This document shows positions 1 to 7,720 of a stretch of 28,948 bases of DNA, piece after piece; the stretch's first letter is position 1; the number at the start of each line of letters is the position of its first letter. Both the position numbers and the translations under genes were made by a program. The notes beneath the pieces are model-generated. The model was not told the DNA's origin. It ran no database searches and saw only the letters and a program-made list of their open reading frames with translations. Origin of the DNA: an uncultured Bdellovibrionales bacterium (GTDB taxonomy: Bacteria; Bdellovibrionota; Bdellovibrionia; Bdellovibrionales; JAMPXM01); assembly GCA_937927435.1 (NCBI GenBank), contig CALBDW010000115.1:1-28948 (forward strand). The letters are read 5' to 3'.

Positions 1-72
1 GATATCCCGGCTTTCTTGCGTCGGAAAGCTCAACAAAGACCCGATGAAGAAGAGAACTTGCCGATCGGCTAA
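1..72 (+). CDS. ftsZ: Cell division protein FtsZ, C-terminal end only (partial)
   Basis: The first 72 bases are open in frame 1 and end in TAA, giving 23 residues that begin DIPAFLRRKAQQ and end ENLPIG. DIPAFLR is the conserved C-terminal peptide of FtsZ (E. coli ends LDIPAFLRKQAD), the tail that binds FtsA and other membrane tethers of the division ring. The GTPase core lies outside the window, to the left. The tail runs about a dozen residues past the conserved peptide and is acidic. The next gene starts 18 bp downstream on the same strand. The identification rests on one short but distinctive motif. Confidence 0.85.
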   Translation, partial: DIPAFLRRKAQQRPDEEENLPIG

Positions 73-90
73 TCTTCGGTCAGGTCGGAA

Positions 91-837
91 ATGAAGGCGT
101 ACTTTGTTTCCGACCTCCATCTCAGAGGCCCCGATGAGCGGAACGCACGGATCTTTCGGGGCTTTCTTGCATCGCTCTTAGCGGAGCGTCCTACGCATTT
201 GTTTCTTGTGGGCGACATCTTTGATCTTTGGATTGGTGGACACGATTATTTCGTTCATTTGTATTCCGACATCGTCGAGTTGATTCGAGCTCTCGCTCAC
301 AGCGGGGTCGAAGTGCACTTTTTTGAGGGGAATCACGATTTGCATCTTGCTCCTTTTTGGAGCGATAAAGTCGGTATCACTGTTCATTCGGAAGCCGCCT
401 ACTTTGATTTCGGCGACAAAGTCTTGCGCGTCGAGCACGGCGACCAAATGAATCCCGATGACAAAGGATATCTGTTTTTGCGCTGGTTTTTACGTACGCC
501 GGTCATGAGAACGGCGGCTCTTAGGCTTCCTTCCGGCGTGGTCGCTGCGATTGGGGAGAGAGCGAGCCGGGCGAGCCGCAACTACACCTCTTCGGTCAAA
601 GAACTCCCTCAGGAGAAAATCAGGTCGATCATCAGAAAGCACGTGGAAAAGGCTTACGGAGAAAAGCCATTCGATTTGCTGATCTCCGGGCACGTGCATG
701 CCCGAGATGATCAGTGGTTTGAAATCGACGGTAGGAAAGTCCGTTCGGTGAATCTCGGATCCTGGTTCGATGAACCCAGGGTTTTCGTGATGACGCCGGA
801 GCGGGCGGAGTTTATTTCCGCCGGCCCCGAGCCTTGA
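91..837 (+). CDS. lpxH: UDP-2,3-diacylglucosamine diphosphatase-like metallophosphoesterase (LpxH family)
   Basis: This 248-residue calcineurin-type phosphoesterase has all the expected metal-binding blocks: SDLHL (D8, H10), GDIFDLW (D42), GNHD (81-83), HGDQ (H117) followed by DDKGY, and GHVH (200-203). Its length and the HGD...DD.GY block match LpxH, which cleaves UDP-diacylglucosamine to lipid X on the inner face of the cytoplasmic membrane in lipid A synthesis. One oddity is GNHD where enterobacterial LpxH has GNRD; that Arg is typical of true LpxH, so a related phosphoesterase with another substrate is possible. The gene lies 18 bp after ftsZ and probably shares its transcript. The ATG at 91 is preceded by an AGG-type ribosome site about 7 nt upstream. 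Its 3' end converges on the next, minus-strand gene. Confidence 0.75.
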   Translation: MKAYFVSDLHLRGPDERNARIFRGFLASLLAERPTHLFLVGDIFDLWIGGHDYFVHLYSDIVELIRALAHSGVEVHFFEGNHDLHLAPFWSDKVGITVHSEAAYFDFGDKVLRVEHGDQMNPDDKGYLFLRWFLRTPVMRTAALRLPSGVVAAIGERASRASRNYTSSVKELPQEKIRSIIRKHVEKAYGEKPFDLLISGHVHARDDQWFEIDGRKVRSVNLGSWFDEPRVFVMTPERAEFISAGPEP

Positions 838-846
838 TCCTTTGGA

Positions 847-1254
847 TTAAAGGCGACGCGCGATCGAGCAGTTTTCGTCGAGGCAAGAGAACTTCGCTTT
901 GATCACGGATTTCTTGAAGTTGATCCAATAAATGACACCGCTGATACGGCGGCTGTTGGTATCCCACAGCATGATTTGGAGTTGCCGTTGGCCGGGTTTG
1001 CGCCAAGCAATGCCCTCAGCAAGAATGGTTCCTGTCTCACGGTCCTGGAGAATGACCGAAATACGGTAGTCGCCGGACGTAATGTCTTTCGTTTCATTGA
1101 TCGCGAGCAGAACGGAGCTGTTGGGCATGATCCACTCGTTCGCGCCGACTTTCATCGGAAACGGGCAGTCCGGGCAAGCTGAAGCTTTTGTCGCAGTCAA
1201 AAGCGCGAAGAGGCCCGCCAACACAATTCCGCACAAACTGAACGTCTTCTTCAT
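847..1254 (-). CDS. Small secreted protein with CPDC motif, unknown function
   Basis: I do not recognise this 135-residue protein. It begins with a clear signal peptide (KK, then a hydrophobic core at about 8-21) ending TKASA, and the mature chain would begin at Cys27. The mature part has four cysteines: C27 and C30 in a CPDC pair near the N-terminus, and C124 and C129 near the C-terminus, suggesting disulfides or a metal site. The rest looks beta-rich (alternating hydrophobics at 63-80 and 90-113). At 109 mature residues it is too short and lacks the fold pattern of a thioredoxin. ASAC is a poor lipobox, so lipidation is doubtful. The ATG lies 1 bp after the TGA of the upstream regulator, and its ribosome site GGAGAG is inside the end of that gene, so the two are almost certainly translationally coupled. 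Confidence 0.75.
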   Translation of the reverse strand: MKKTFSLCGIVLAGLFALLTATKASACPDCPFPMKVGANEWIMPNSSVLLAINETKDITSGDYRISVILQDRETGTILAEGIAWRKPGQRQLQIMLWDTNSRRISGVIYWINFKKSVIKAKFSCLDENCSIARRL

Positions 1255-1255
1255 C

Positions 1256-2521
1256 TCATCTCTCCGTAGTACCGGTCGCTTCTCCGGCCGGCAAAATGGG
1301 TTGGTCGTTAATTAAAACTTTGATTTTCGTATTCAGGTAATATCCGGCTTTCGCCCGCAGGATGTATTTCGTCTTTCCTTCCGTTTCGATCAGCTGTCTG
1401 AGCCGCTTGATCGTTACGTAGATCTTGTTGTCATGAACCTGCGAATCGTAAGGCTCGTGCCAGATTTTCTCGGCCAGCTCTTTTTTGCTGTAAATCCGGC
1501 CGGGCTGTTCCAGGAACGTTTTCAGGAGGTCCGTCAAGATGAATTGGCCTTCGAAACGGATTTCTCCCTTGTACTTTTCGACAAGAACGCTCGTGCGCGT
1601 ATCGTAAATCAAATCCGCGGGCGGTTGCTTTTGCGCTCCCAGCGCCGCCATCGCTTTATCGAGAAGGCGTGCCACACGGGGAACGTCTTCGCGCTTGAGC
1701 GATCTTTGAGCCAAATCGAGATAAAGCCGTGCCGAAGCCAAATCACCTTTCGCGATGAAAATCTCACCGATCACGCAAAGGGTATGAAGATAGAGCACCA
1801 AATGCGGATGGTGTTTGAGGCTGTCGAACGCTTTCCAGGCCGAATCCAAGGCCTCGTCGTAATGGCCTTGATTGCGAAGAATCATGGCCTTCAAAAGGTT
1901 CGCGGCCGTGTTGATGTCGGGCAAAGGCAAGCAGCTTGTCAGAACGCCTAGACGATCCAGCTCGCGAAGAGCTTCTTCGTAGCGGCGGCGCGCGTACAAA
2001 ACCGTCGCCACTCCGTATAAGGGAGAAGCGAGGGCTTTTTTGTCTCCACTTAAGACGGCGTAGTCGACGGCTTCGCGGAAACGGGCCGTGGCGAGATCGT
2101 ATTTCGATTCCAGGGATGTTCCTTCACGGCCTTCGTAACAGCTGCAAATGCCGAGAACGTAAAGGACCCGAGACTTCAAACTGGGTGCGAGGTCGGCTCC
2201 CTTTTCATTCGAAAGCACCGAAAGAACCGATTTCTCGATCTCGCTGATTTTCGTGTAGTCCTCGCGCTCAGCCAAAATACGCAGAACGTAACTGCAGCAT
2301 TCGATGTATGCGTTATAGTCTTCAGCGTCGTAGGCGATCGCTGCGGCTTTCTCGAATTCGTGTAATGCGCTGGAGTAGTCTCCACGATGATAGGCGAAAA
2401 GACCTTTTTGAAAAACGGGCGCAAACTTACGCGTCCGGAAGATCACACGTTCTTCAGCGAACGGACTCGCGTAAGAGTAAGTCTCTGGTGGCGCCGTTAG
2501 TGTTTGGTCTAAGAAAGCCAT
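1256..2521 (-). CDS. TPR-containing transcriptional regulator with C-terminal OmpR/PhoB-type winged helix
   Basis: The protein has 421 residues. Residues 35-295 are helical, with TPR-like repeats (for example RGDYSSALHEFEKAAAIA at 46-63, RRRYEEALRELDRLG at 178-192, QGHYDEALDSAWKAF at 218-232). Residues about 318-397 form a winged helix of the OmpR/PhoB class: KELAEKIW, then HDNKIYVTIKRLRQLIE as recognition helix, then the wing ending GYYLN. There is no receiver domain and no adjacent histidine kinase, so this looks like a one-component regulator whose TPR part may sense a protein or peptide (inference). It is cotranscribed with the small secreted CPDC protein. A direct repeat just upstream is a candidate self-binding site. 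The ATG start gives a short N-terminal tail and is the only obvious start before the TPRs. Confidence 0.85.
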   Translation of the reverse strand: MAFLDQTLTAPPETYSYASPFAEERVIFRTRKFAPVFQKGLFAYHRGDYSSALHEFEKAAAIAYDAEDYNAYIECCSYVLRILAEREDYTKISEIEKSVLSVLSNEKGADLAPSLKSRVLYVLGICSCYEGREGTSLESKYDLATARFREAVDYAVLSGDKKALASPLYGVATVLYARRRYEEALRELDRLGVLTSCLPLPDINTAANLLKAMILRNQGHYDEALDSAWKAFDSLKHHPHLVLYLHTLCVIGEIFIAKGDLASARLYLDLAQRSLKREDVPRVARLLDKAMAALGAQKQPPADLIYDTRTSVLVEKYKGEIRFEGQFILTDLLKTFLEQPGRIYSKKELAEKIWHEPYDSQVHDNKIYVTIKRLRQLIETEGKTKYILRAKAGYYLNTKIKVLINDQPILPAGEATGTTER

Positions 2522-2577
2522 TTGTAATCGATTGCTATTTAATTTTTCGGGCTTTTCTGTAAAACGAGGCCATTAAA

Positions 2578-2594
2578 CTTACAAGGCCTTACAA
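2578..2594 (-). promoter_or_regulatory. Direct heptamer repeat upstream of the winged-helix regulator, candidate operator
   Basis: On the minus strand the sequence reads TTGTAAG GCC TTGTAAG: two identical 7-mers with a 10-bp period, ending 56 bp upstream of the regulator start at 2521. OmpR/PhoB-class winged helices commonly bind tandem direct repeats spaced by about one helical turn (the Pho box has an 11-bp period). Placement upstream of a gene of that class suggests autoregulation. The repeat is seen; binding is inference. Confidence 0.4.
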
Positions 2595-2670
2595 AGATGG
2601 CAAGAAGATTTGATTAAAATTAGGGGGCAGCGCAAGGCATTATCCTCACGAAATTCCACCTGATGGTAAA

Positions 2671-2712
2671 CAGACCTCGTTCACACACTCTTTGAGTGTA
2701 AGAATCTGTCTG
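2671..2712 (-). terminator. Two-part inverted repeat downstream of recN, weak terminator candidate
   Basis: CAGAC (2671-2675) pairs with GTCTG (2708-2712), and inside it ACACTC (2685-2690) pairs with GAGTGT (2694-2699) around a 3-nt loop. It sits about 25 bp after the recN stop on the minus strand and is followed on that strand by only a short T run (GTCTGTTT). It could end the peptidase-nadK-recN transcript or be a protein-binding inverted repeat. Confidence 0.3.
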
Positions 2713-2735
2713 AAATGACTTAATAAAGCTCCGCG

Positions 2736-4436
2736 TTAAATGTTTTGTCCGCAGTCTGCGAGTAACTGCTTAGCGTGGGCCAGGCTGGTTTTGGTGATCT
2801 TCTCGCCCGAGATGAGACGCGCAATTTCACGCACGCGGTCATCATGACGCAGTTCGATAACTTCGCAGTGAACGCTTTTCCCGCCGTTATTCTTGTGGAT
2901 GTAGAAGTGGGCGTCCCCGAAAGAAGCCACTTGCGGAAGATGGGTGACACAAATGACCTGTTGGCCGGTGGCCATGCGTTTGAGTTTGCGGCCGACTTTC
3001 TCTGCGGTTGGACCGCTCACACCCGTGTCGACTTCATCGAAAAGATAAGTGCGCGGATAATGGCCGGCGCCGGTCACTTGTTTAATGGAGAGCAAGATCC
3101 GGCTGAGCTCACCGCCGCTGGCGAACTTGGCGAGCGGACGGGCTGCTTCGGTTTTCGTCGTTCTCGTCATGAATTCCACGTCACTTTGGCCGGTTGAGTT
3201 CATCTGATCGGAAAATTCAACCTTCACCTCAAAGACAAGCCCTTTCATGTTCAGGTCTTTGAGTTCTTCATTGACGCCTTTTGTGAGCAGAATTGCGCCG
3301 TTTTTGCGACGTTCATGCATGTCGCGCGCTTGCGCTTCGAGTTCGCGCTCGAGGTCCGCGAGTTCTTTTTCCTTTTTCATCAGCACGTCGTCGGAATTCT
3401 CGAGCTCGTGGATTTCCGCTTCGATATCTTCCAGTGCTTTCAAGATTTCGGTCGCGGTCGTCCCGTATTTTTTCTGTAGTTGCCGCAAGCGTGATAGGCG
3501 AGCCTCGACCTCTTCAAGGCGCGAAGGATCGGCCTCCAAACTTTTCGCGTAATCGCGCAGGTCGTAGCAGACCTCGTTGATGAGCGTCTTGGCTTGGCTG
3601 AGCGGTTCAATTTTTCCGGCGAGTTCGGGATCCAAACTTTTGAACTCGGACGCGCGTTGAAGAAGATAGTGCAGACGGCTTGTGACCGAATCGTCATCGT
3701 TATAGAGCAGGTTTTCCGCCTGTTCCGCGAATTCCGCCAATCGCGCGGAATATTTCAAACGGCGCGCTTCGTTTTCGATCGTCTCTTCATCGCCGGGCGA
3801 GAGTTCCAAAGTTTTGATTTCGTCGCGTTGGTAATAAAGGAAGTCCAATCTTTGGGCGCGGCTCCGGCTTTCGAGCTTGATCGATTCGATTTCGGAGCGG
3901 AGCTCCTGTACGCGGCGGTAGATGGCGGTGAACTGCATCCGTTGTTTCCAAACACCGGCGTACTGGTCTAAAAGATCGAGGTGATAGGCGCGTGAAAGCA
4001 GGTGACGGTTTTCATGTTGCCCCGTCATCTCGATAAGCGGAACCGCATGGCCCGCGACTTCGACAAGCGGCGCGACCAAATCGCGCAAGGACGATAAGGT
4101 GCTCAGAGCGCCGTTGATGTACACTCGGCTTTTTTCTTTGGATACGATCCGGCGGACGATCATTTGGTTATCAGCTGCGTCGATGCCCATTTCGCGCAGG
4201 CGTTCGCAGATATCAGGACGGGCGGAGAGATCGAAGGAGCCCTCGACAACAGCGCTTTCAGCTCCGGTGCGGACGCTTTCGGCGGTCGCTTTTTCGCCCA
4301 TGAGAAGGCCGAGGCTTTTGAGAAGGATCGACTTTCCAGCTCCGGTTTCGCCACTCAAAATATTGAGGCCCTCCCGGAACTGAATGTGGACATTATCGAT
4401 GATCGCGAAATTCGAAACCTTCAGTTCGCAAAGCAT
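2736..4436 (-). CDS. recN: DNA repair protein RecN
   Basis: RecN is an SMC-like ATPase that loads at double-strand breaks and aids RecA-dependent repair. At 566 residues it is close to E. coli RecN (553). Visible blocks: the N-terminal strand LKVSNFAIID typical of RecN, Walker A GETGAGKS (29-36), TGQHE (138-142), a long coiled coil with a central break (about 165-390, many E/K/R heptads), ABC signature FASGGELSR (438-446), Walker B YLFDEVD (464-470) with TGVSG, and H-loop THLPQVA (498-504). It follows nadK by 14 bp on the same strand, an arrangement also seen in E. coli. No LexA-type box is evident, because the start sits directly behind nadK. Confidence 0.97.
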   Translation of the reverse strand: MLCELKVSNFAIIDNVHIQFREGLNILSGETGAGKSILLKSLGLLMGEKATAESVRTGAESAVVEGSFDLSARPDICERLREMGIDAADNQMIVRRIVSKEKSRVYINGALSTLSSLRDLVAPLVEVAGHAVPLIEMTGQHENRHLLSRAYHLDLLDQYAGVWKQRMQFTAIYRRVQELRSEIESIKLESRSRAQRLDFLYYQRDEIKTLELSPGDEETIENEARRLKYSARLAEFAEQAENLLYNDDDSVTSRLHYLLQRASEFKSLDPELAGKIEPLSQAKTLINEVCYDLRDYAKSLEADPSRLEEVEARLSRLRQLQKKYGTTATEILKALEDIEAEIHELENSDDVLMKKEKELADLERELEAQARDMHERRKNGAILLTKGVNEELKDLNMKGLVFEVKVEFSDQMNSTGQSDVEFMTRTTKTEAARPLAKFASGGELSRILLSIKQVTGAGHYPRTYLFDEVDTGVSGPTAEKVGRKLKRMATGQQVICVTHLPQVASFGDAHFYIHKNNGGKSVHCEVIELRHDDRVREIARLISGEKITKTSLAHAKQLLADCGQNI

Positions 4437-4450
4437 AATTTCGCTCGTGT

Positions 4451-5416
4451 TTAATTGCGTTGTCCGAATTTCAGTTTATCACGCAGCAAATTGAAATAGT
4501 TCGACGTCGGTTTGCGAATCACATAATGGTCGAATGCGCTCCGTACGATGAAGACTTCGTCCTCCGGCGTGATCTCACCGCAATTGACGCCGTCAACCGT
4601 TAGAATCGCGTTTTTGTCGTGATTGAGAACTCGGAAACTCAATTGCTGGTCATCGGGAAAGATAAGCGGGCGGCTCGTCAGCGCGTGCGGGCACACGGGA
4701 GTAACGACGATGGCGCGCACTTCCGGATGCAGAATTGGGCCGCCCGCCGCAAGGTTATACGCCGTCGAGCCGGTCGGCGTCGCGATGATAAGCGCGTCAG
4801 CTTTGAGCTGGCCGACCAAGTGGTTCGTGCTGTGGATTTCCAAGTTGATAAGGTGGGTATTCGAGCCCCGTTCCAAAACGGCGTCGTTGAGCGCGAGATG
4901 CGTGGATCTTAAAGTTCCCGCCCGGCGCACTTCGATGTGTAACATCGAGCGCGGACGGAAGACCATTTTCCCTTGAAGAGTGTCGTTGATGGCCTTGTAG
5001 AGGTCCTTGAGCGGGGTTTCCGTGAGGAAACCCAAACCGCCCATATTGACGCCGAGGATGGGGACTTGGCGCCCTTGGAGCATCGAGACGGCACGAAGAT
5101 ATGTGCCGTCTCCGCCCAGAGTGATCACCCAATCGATTTCGTCCAAGGTCTTGCGATTGACGTGGTGACAACCGCGGACCAAGGATTGTCCCGGCGTCGA
5201 GTAAACCCGAAAGCCCTTCTTCATGAGCCACACAGCCAGTTCCTCGGCCTTTTCAATCGCGGCGTCCGTGCCCGGACGGTACATGATCGCGATATTGCGA
5301 GGATTGAAGCCGCGGCCGGAGGCGAAAGGAACTCCCTCGGCTGCCGCCGTCTCGACCCGGGTCACCGGTTTTCGTGCGGCCGCCTTGCGTTTCTTCGGGG
5401 TCGATTTGCGTTTCAT
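4451..5416 (-). CDS. nadK: NAD kinase (ATP/polyphosphate-dependent NAD phosphorylation)
   Basis: The protein (321 residues) makes NADP from NAD. Motifs: GGDGT (101-105, catalytic Asp), GVNMGGLGFLTE (122-133), LND at 176-178 where E. coli has NE, TPTGSTAY (213-220), PVCPH (240-244) and LTVDG (272-276). An unusual N-terminal extension of about 38 residues is rich in Lys/Arg (KRKSTPKKRKAAARKP) and precedes the usual family start near NIAIMYRPG. The first ATG is 4 bp after the upstream peptidase stop and has a GGTGGG ribosome site in the end of that gene, so I keep the extension; an internal start at M45 is the alternative but would cut into the first strand. The operon order is peptidase, nadK, recN. 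Confidence 0.95.
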   Translation of the reverse strand: MKRKSTPKKRKAAARKPVTRVETAAAEGVPFASGRGFNPRNIAIMYRPGTDAAIEKAEELAVWLMKKGFRVYSTPGQSLVRGCHHVNRKTLDEIDWVITLGGDGTYLRAVSMLQGRQVPILGVNMGGLGFLTETPLKDLYKAINDTLQGKMVFRPRSMLHIEVRRAGTLRSTHLALNDAVLERGSNTHLINLEIHSTNHLVGQLKADALIIATPTGSTAYNLAAGGPILHPEVRAIVVTPVCPHALTSRPLIFPDDQQLSFRVLNHDKNAILTVDGVNCGEITPEDEVFIVRSAFDHYVIRKPTSNYFNLLRDKLKFGQRN

Positions 5417-5420
5417 CTAG

Positions 5421-7490
5421 TTACCCACCGATTAAACCGTCTCTGCGCAAAAGAGCGTCGGGATCCGGTTCGCGTCCGCGGAATTCTTTGTAGAGTTCCA
5501 TCGGATGGCGAGTTCCGCCGCGGGAAAGAATCGAGTCCCGGAACGCCCGCGCGACTTCGCGGTTAAAGAGACCTTTTTCTTTAAAGTATTCGAAGGCGTC
5601 GGCGTCGAGCACCTCCGCCCATTTGTAGCTATAATAGCCGGCCGAATAGCCGCCGGCAAAGATATGCGAGAACGAACAAGAGATGTTCGTTCCTTCGACG
5701 TACGGGAACATCGCCGTCTCTTTCGTCGCTTCTTTTTCGAAAGCCACGATGTCTTCGATTTCGGCGAGTCCTTTCTCGTCAAGAACGCGGCAGTGCCAAG
5801 CCATATCGAGAAGGCCGAATTGGAGTTGTCGAACCGCTTGATAGCCGGCTTGGAAGCGCGCGGCCGCGCGGATTCTGTCGGTCAGTTCTTTAGGGATCTT
5901 TTCGACCGTTTGGTAGTGGACCGCGAAGAGATCGAGAGCCTCTTTCTCGAGGATCCAGTTTTCCATGATTTGGCTCGGCAGTTCGACGAAGTCCCAGTAG
6001 ACGTTCGTTCCGCCAAGCGAAACGTATTTGCAATCCGAAAGAAGGCCGTGCAATGCGTGACCGAACTCGTGGAAGAGGGTCGAGACTTCATTGAAGGTCA
6101 GCAGTGACGGACGCGTTTCCGTCGGCTTTGTAAAGTTGCAGACAATCATCACGTGCGGGCGCTCGACCTTGCCGTTTTGCAGGCCTTGCTCTTGGAAGGC
6201 GGTCATCCACGCGCCGCTACGCTTGCTTTCACGCGGGAAGAAGTCCGCGTAGAAAAGTCCGATGTACCGGCCCGTGCCCTCCTCGGTCACTTCGAAAGTG
6301 CGAACATCGGGATGGTAAACGGGAATACCGTGCACTTCTTTGAACTTGAGTCCGTAGAGGAGGCGCGCGTGTTCGAACACGCCTTGGATGACGTTTTCGA
6401 GCTTGAAGTAAGGACGCAGTTGCTCGTCATCCAGCTCGTGCAGCTTCATCTTCAATTTTTCGGCGTAGTAGCTGTAGTCCCACGGCTGGAAGTCGTCGTC
6501 GCCCGTCATCTCTTTTTTGAGGGCGCGAAGAGCGTCGAGATCTTTGATAGCGGCGGGTTTCGCCTTTTCCAGCAGGCGGTTCAGGAACGCCTTCACTTTT
6601 TCCGGCGTTTCGGCCATGCGCTCTTCCAATACGAAATGCGCGTGGGTTTCGTAACCGAGGAGACGGGCGCGTTGGTAACGCAACTCTGCGATTCTTTTCA
6701 CGAGCGGCACGTTGCTTTGTGCGTCGTTGAATGCGCGGGAGTTGTATGCACGCAACATTTTCTCGCGCAGATCGCGCCGGGCCGAATAGGTCATGAAGGG
6801 AACATAGCTCGGCATATGAAGGGTGAAGAGCCACTTCCCTGCGAGCCCGGCCTCTTTGGCCGCCGTCGCGGCCGCTTCGATCACCGAATCCGGAAGTCCT
6901 TCGAGATCTTCTTTTTTGTCGAGAACCAATTTGAAGGCGTTCGTCGCTTTGAGAACGTTATCGGAGAACTCAGGGCTCAGTTTCGCGAGTTCTTGGTCGA
7001 TCTGGCGCAGGCGCTCTTTCGAGGCGTCGTCAAGAAGACCGCCGTTGCGGACGAAGTCTTTATACGTCTTCTCCGTCAGTTTCAATTCTTCGCCAGAGAG
7101 CTGGAGCGTTTCGCGGGCGTCGTAGACGGCTTTCACTCGTTTGAAGAGAAGCGGATCGAGCAGGATGTCCGACGAAAACGCCGCCATTTTGGGCGAAAAT
7201 TCCCGAGCCATGGCTTGCAGTTCGGCGTCGGAGTGGGCGCTTAAAAGGTTGAAAAAGATGCTTCCCACTTTTTGGACGCGCTCCGAGCACGTTTCAAGCG
7301 CCAAGATCGTGTTTTCGAAATTGGGCGTTTCCGTGTTCGCACGGATGGCCTCGATTTTCGCCTTCGCTTCGCGGATGGCTTCCTCCAGCGCTGGAAGGAA
7401 GTGCTCTTTTTTCAGTCGGTCAAACGGAAACGCTCCGTAGGGGAGAGTTGAGTTTTCCAAAAGGGGGTTTACAGTCGACGTTTCAGTCAT
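5421..7490 (-). CDS. M3-family zinc oligopeptidase (oligopeptidase A / peptidyl-dipeptidase Dcp type)
   Basis: This cytoplasmic thimet-type metallopeptidase degrades short peptides. The zinc site is HEFGH (474-478), with the third ligand E503 in DFVELPSQ. Other family blocks are SGAWMTAF (425-432), LFHEFGHALHGLLS, and FSHIFAGGYSAGYYSYKWA near the C-terminus. From the start used here (MTETSTVNPLL) the protein has 689 residues, like E. coli OpdA (680), and NPLLENSTLPYGAFPFDRL aligns with the usual N-terminus. The reading frame stays open upstream to 7970, but that part is arginine- and proline-rich, non-family, and antisense to the next gene, so I exclude it. A GA-rich ribosome site precedes the ATG at 7490. 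It is first in the operon with nadK 4 bp downstream. It has no signal peptide. Confidence 0.95.
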   Translation of the reverse strand: MTETSTVNPLLENSTLPYGAFPFDRLKKEHFLPALEEAIREAKAKIEAIRANTETPNFENTILALETCSERVQKVGSIFFNLLSAHSDAELQAMAREFSPKMAAFSSDILLDPLLFKRVKAVYDARETLQLSGEELKLTEKTYKDFVRNGGLLDDASKERLRQIDQELAKLSPEFSDNVLKATNAFKLVLDKKEDLEGLPDSVIEAAATAAKEAGLAGKWLFTLHMPSYVPFMTYSARRDLREKMLRAYNSRAFNDAQSNVPLVKRIAELRYQRARLLGYETHAHFVLEERMAETPEKVKAFLNRLLEKAKPAAIKDLDALRALKKEMTGDDDFQPWDYSYYAEKLKMKLHELDDEQLRPYFKLENVIQGVFEHARLLYGLKFKEVHGIPVYHPDVRTFEVTEEGTGRYIGLFYADFFPRESKRSGAWMTAFQEQGLQNGKVERPHVMIVCNFTKPTETRPSLLTFNEVSTLFHEFGHALHGLLSDCKYVSLGGTNVYWDFVELPSQIMENWILEKEALDLFAVHYQTVEKIPKELTDRIRAAARFQAGYQAVRQLQFGLLDMAWHCRVLDEKGLAEIEDIVAFEKEATKETAMFPYVEGTNISCSFSHIFAGGYSAGYYSYKWAEVLDADAFEYFKEKGLFNREVARAFRDSILSRGGTRHPMELYKEFRGREPDPDALLRRDGLIGG

Positions 7491-7704
7491 AGGCTCATCT
7501 CTTTCTTTCGCGCCAACGAATGTAGTGAAGAAAGCAAGAGACATAGCACAGCGGAGCCGGTCTGGCATTGTCTTTGAGCGCGGAACACGGCTGACGATCG
7601 GACATTGACGAGCCGCATAAGACGAAAGTGGGGCGATGGTCTTTAGGCCAGCGATCGGGCCGCCTGCATTACAATTCCGGCCGCCATTCGGTACTCTTGA
7701 AAAG

Positions 7705-7720
7705 AGGAGGCGAGAAAGTG
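7705..7720 (+). promoter_or_regulatory. Perfect Shine-Dalgarno AGGAGG deciding a GTG start
   Basis: AGGAGG at 7705-7710 lies 7 nt before GTG at 7718. The frame is open from 7628, but the residues upstream of this GTG are not signal-peptide-like, and the GTG start places a clean signal peptide at the N-terminus. Confidence 0.85.

Noticed and set aside
839..853. Small hairpin CCTTT/AAAGG between lpxH and the convergent gene
   Set aside because: Only 5 bp of A/T-rich stem and no T tract; too weak to call a terminator.
847..1254. Thioredoxin-like reading of the CPDC motif
   Set aside because: The motif is at the very start of the mature chain, the protein is too short, and no cis-Pro or thioredoxin strand pattern is seen.
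6153..7244. 363-codon plus-strand open frame
   Set aside because: It lies wholly antisense to the M3 peptidase, whose zinc motif and full-length family match are clear. No ribosome site or recognisable domain; a high-GC shadow frame.
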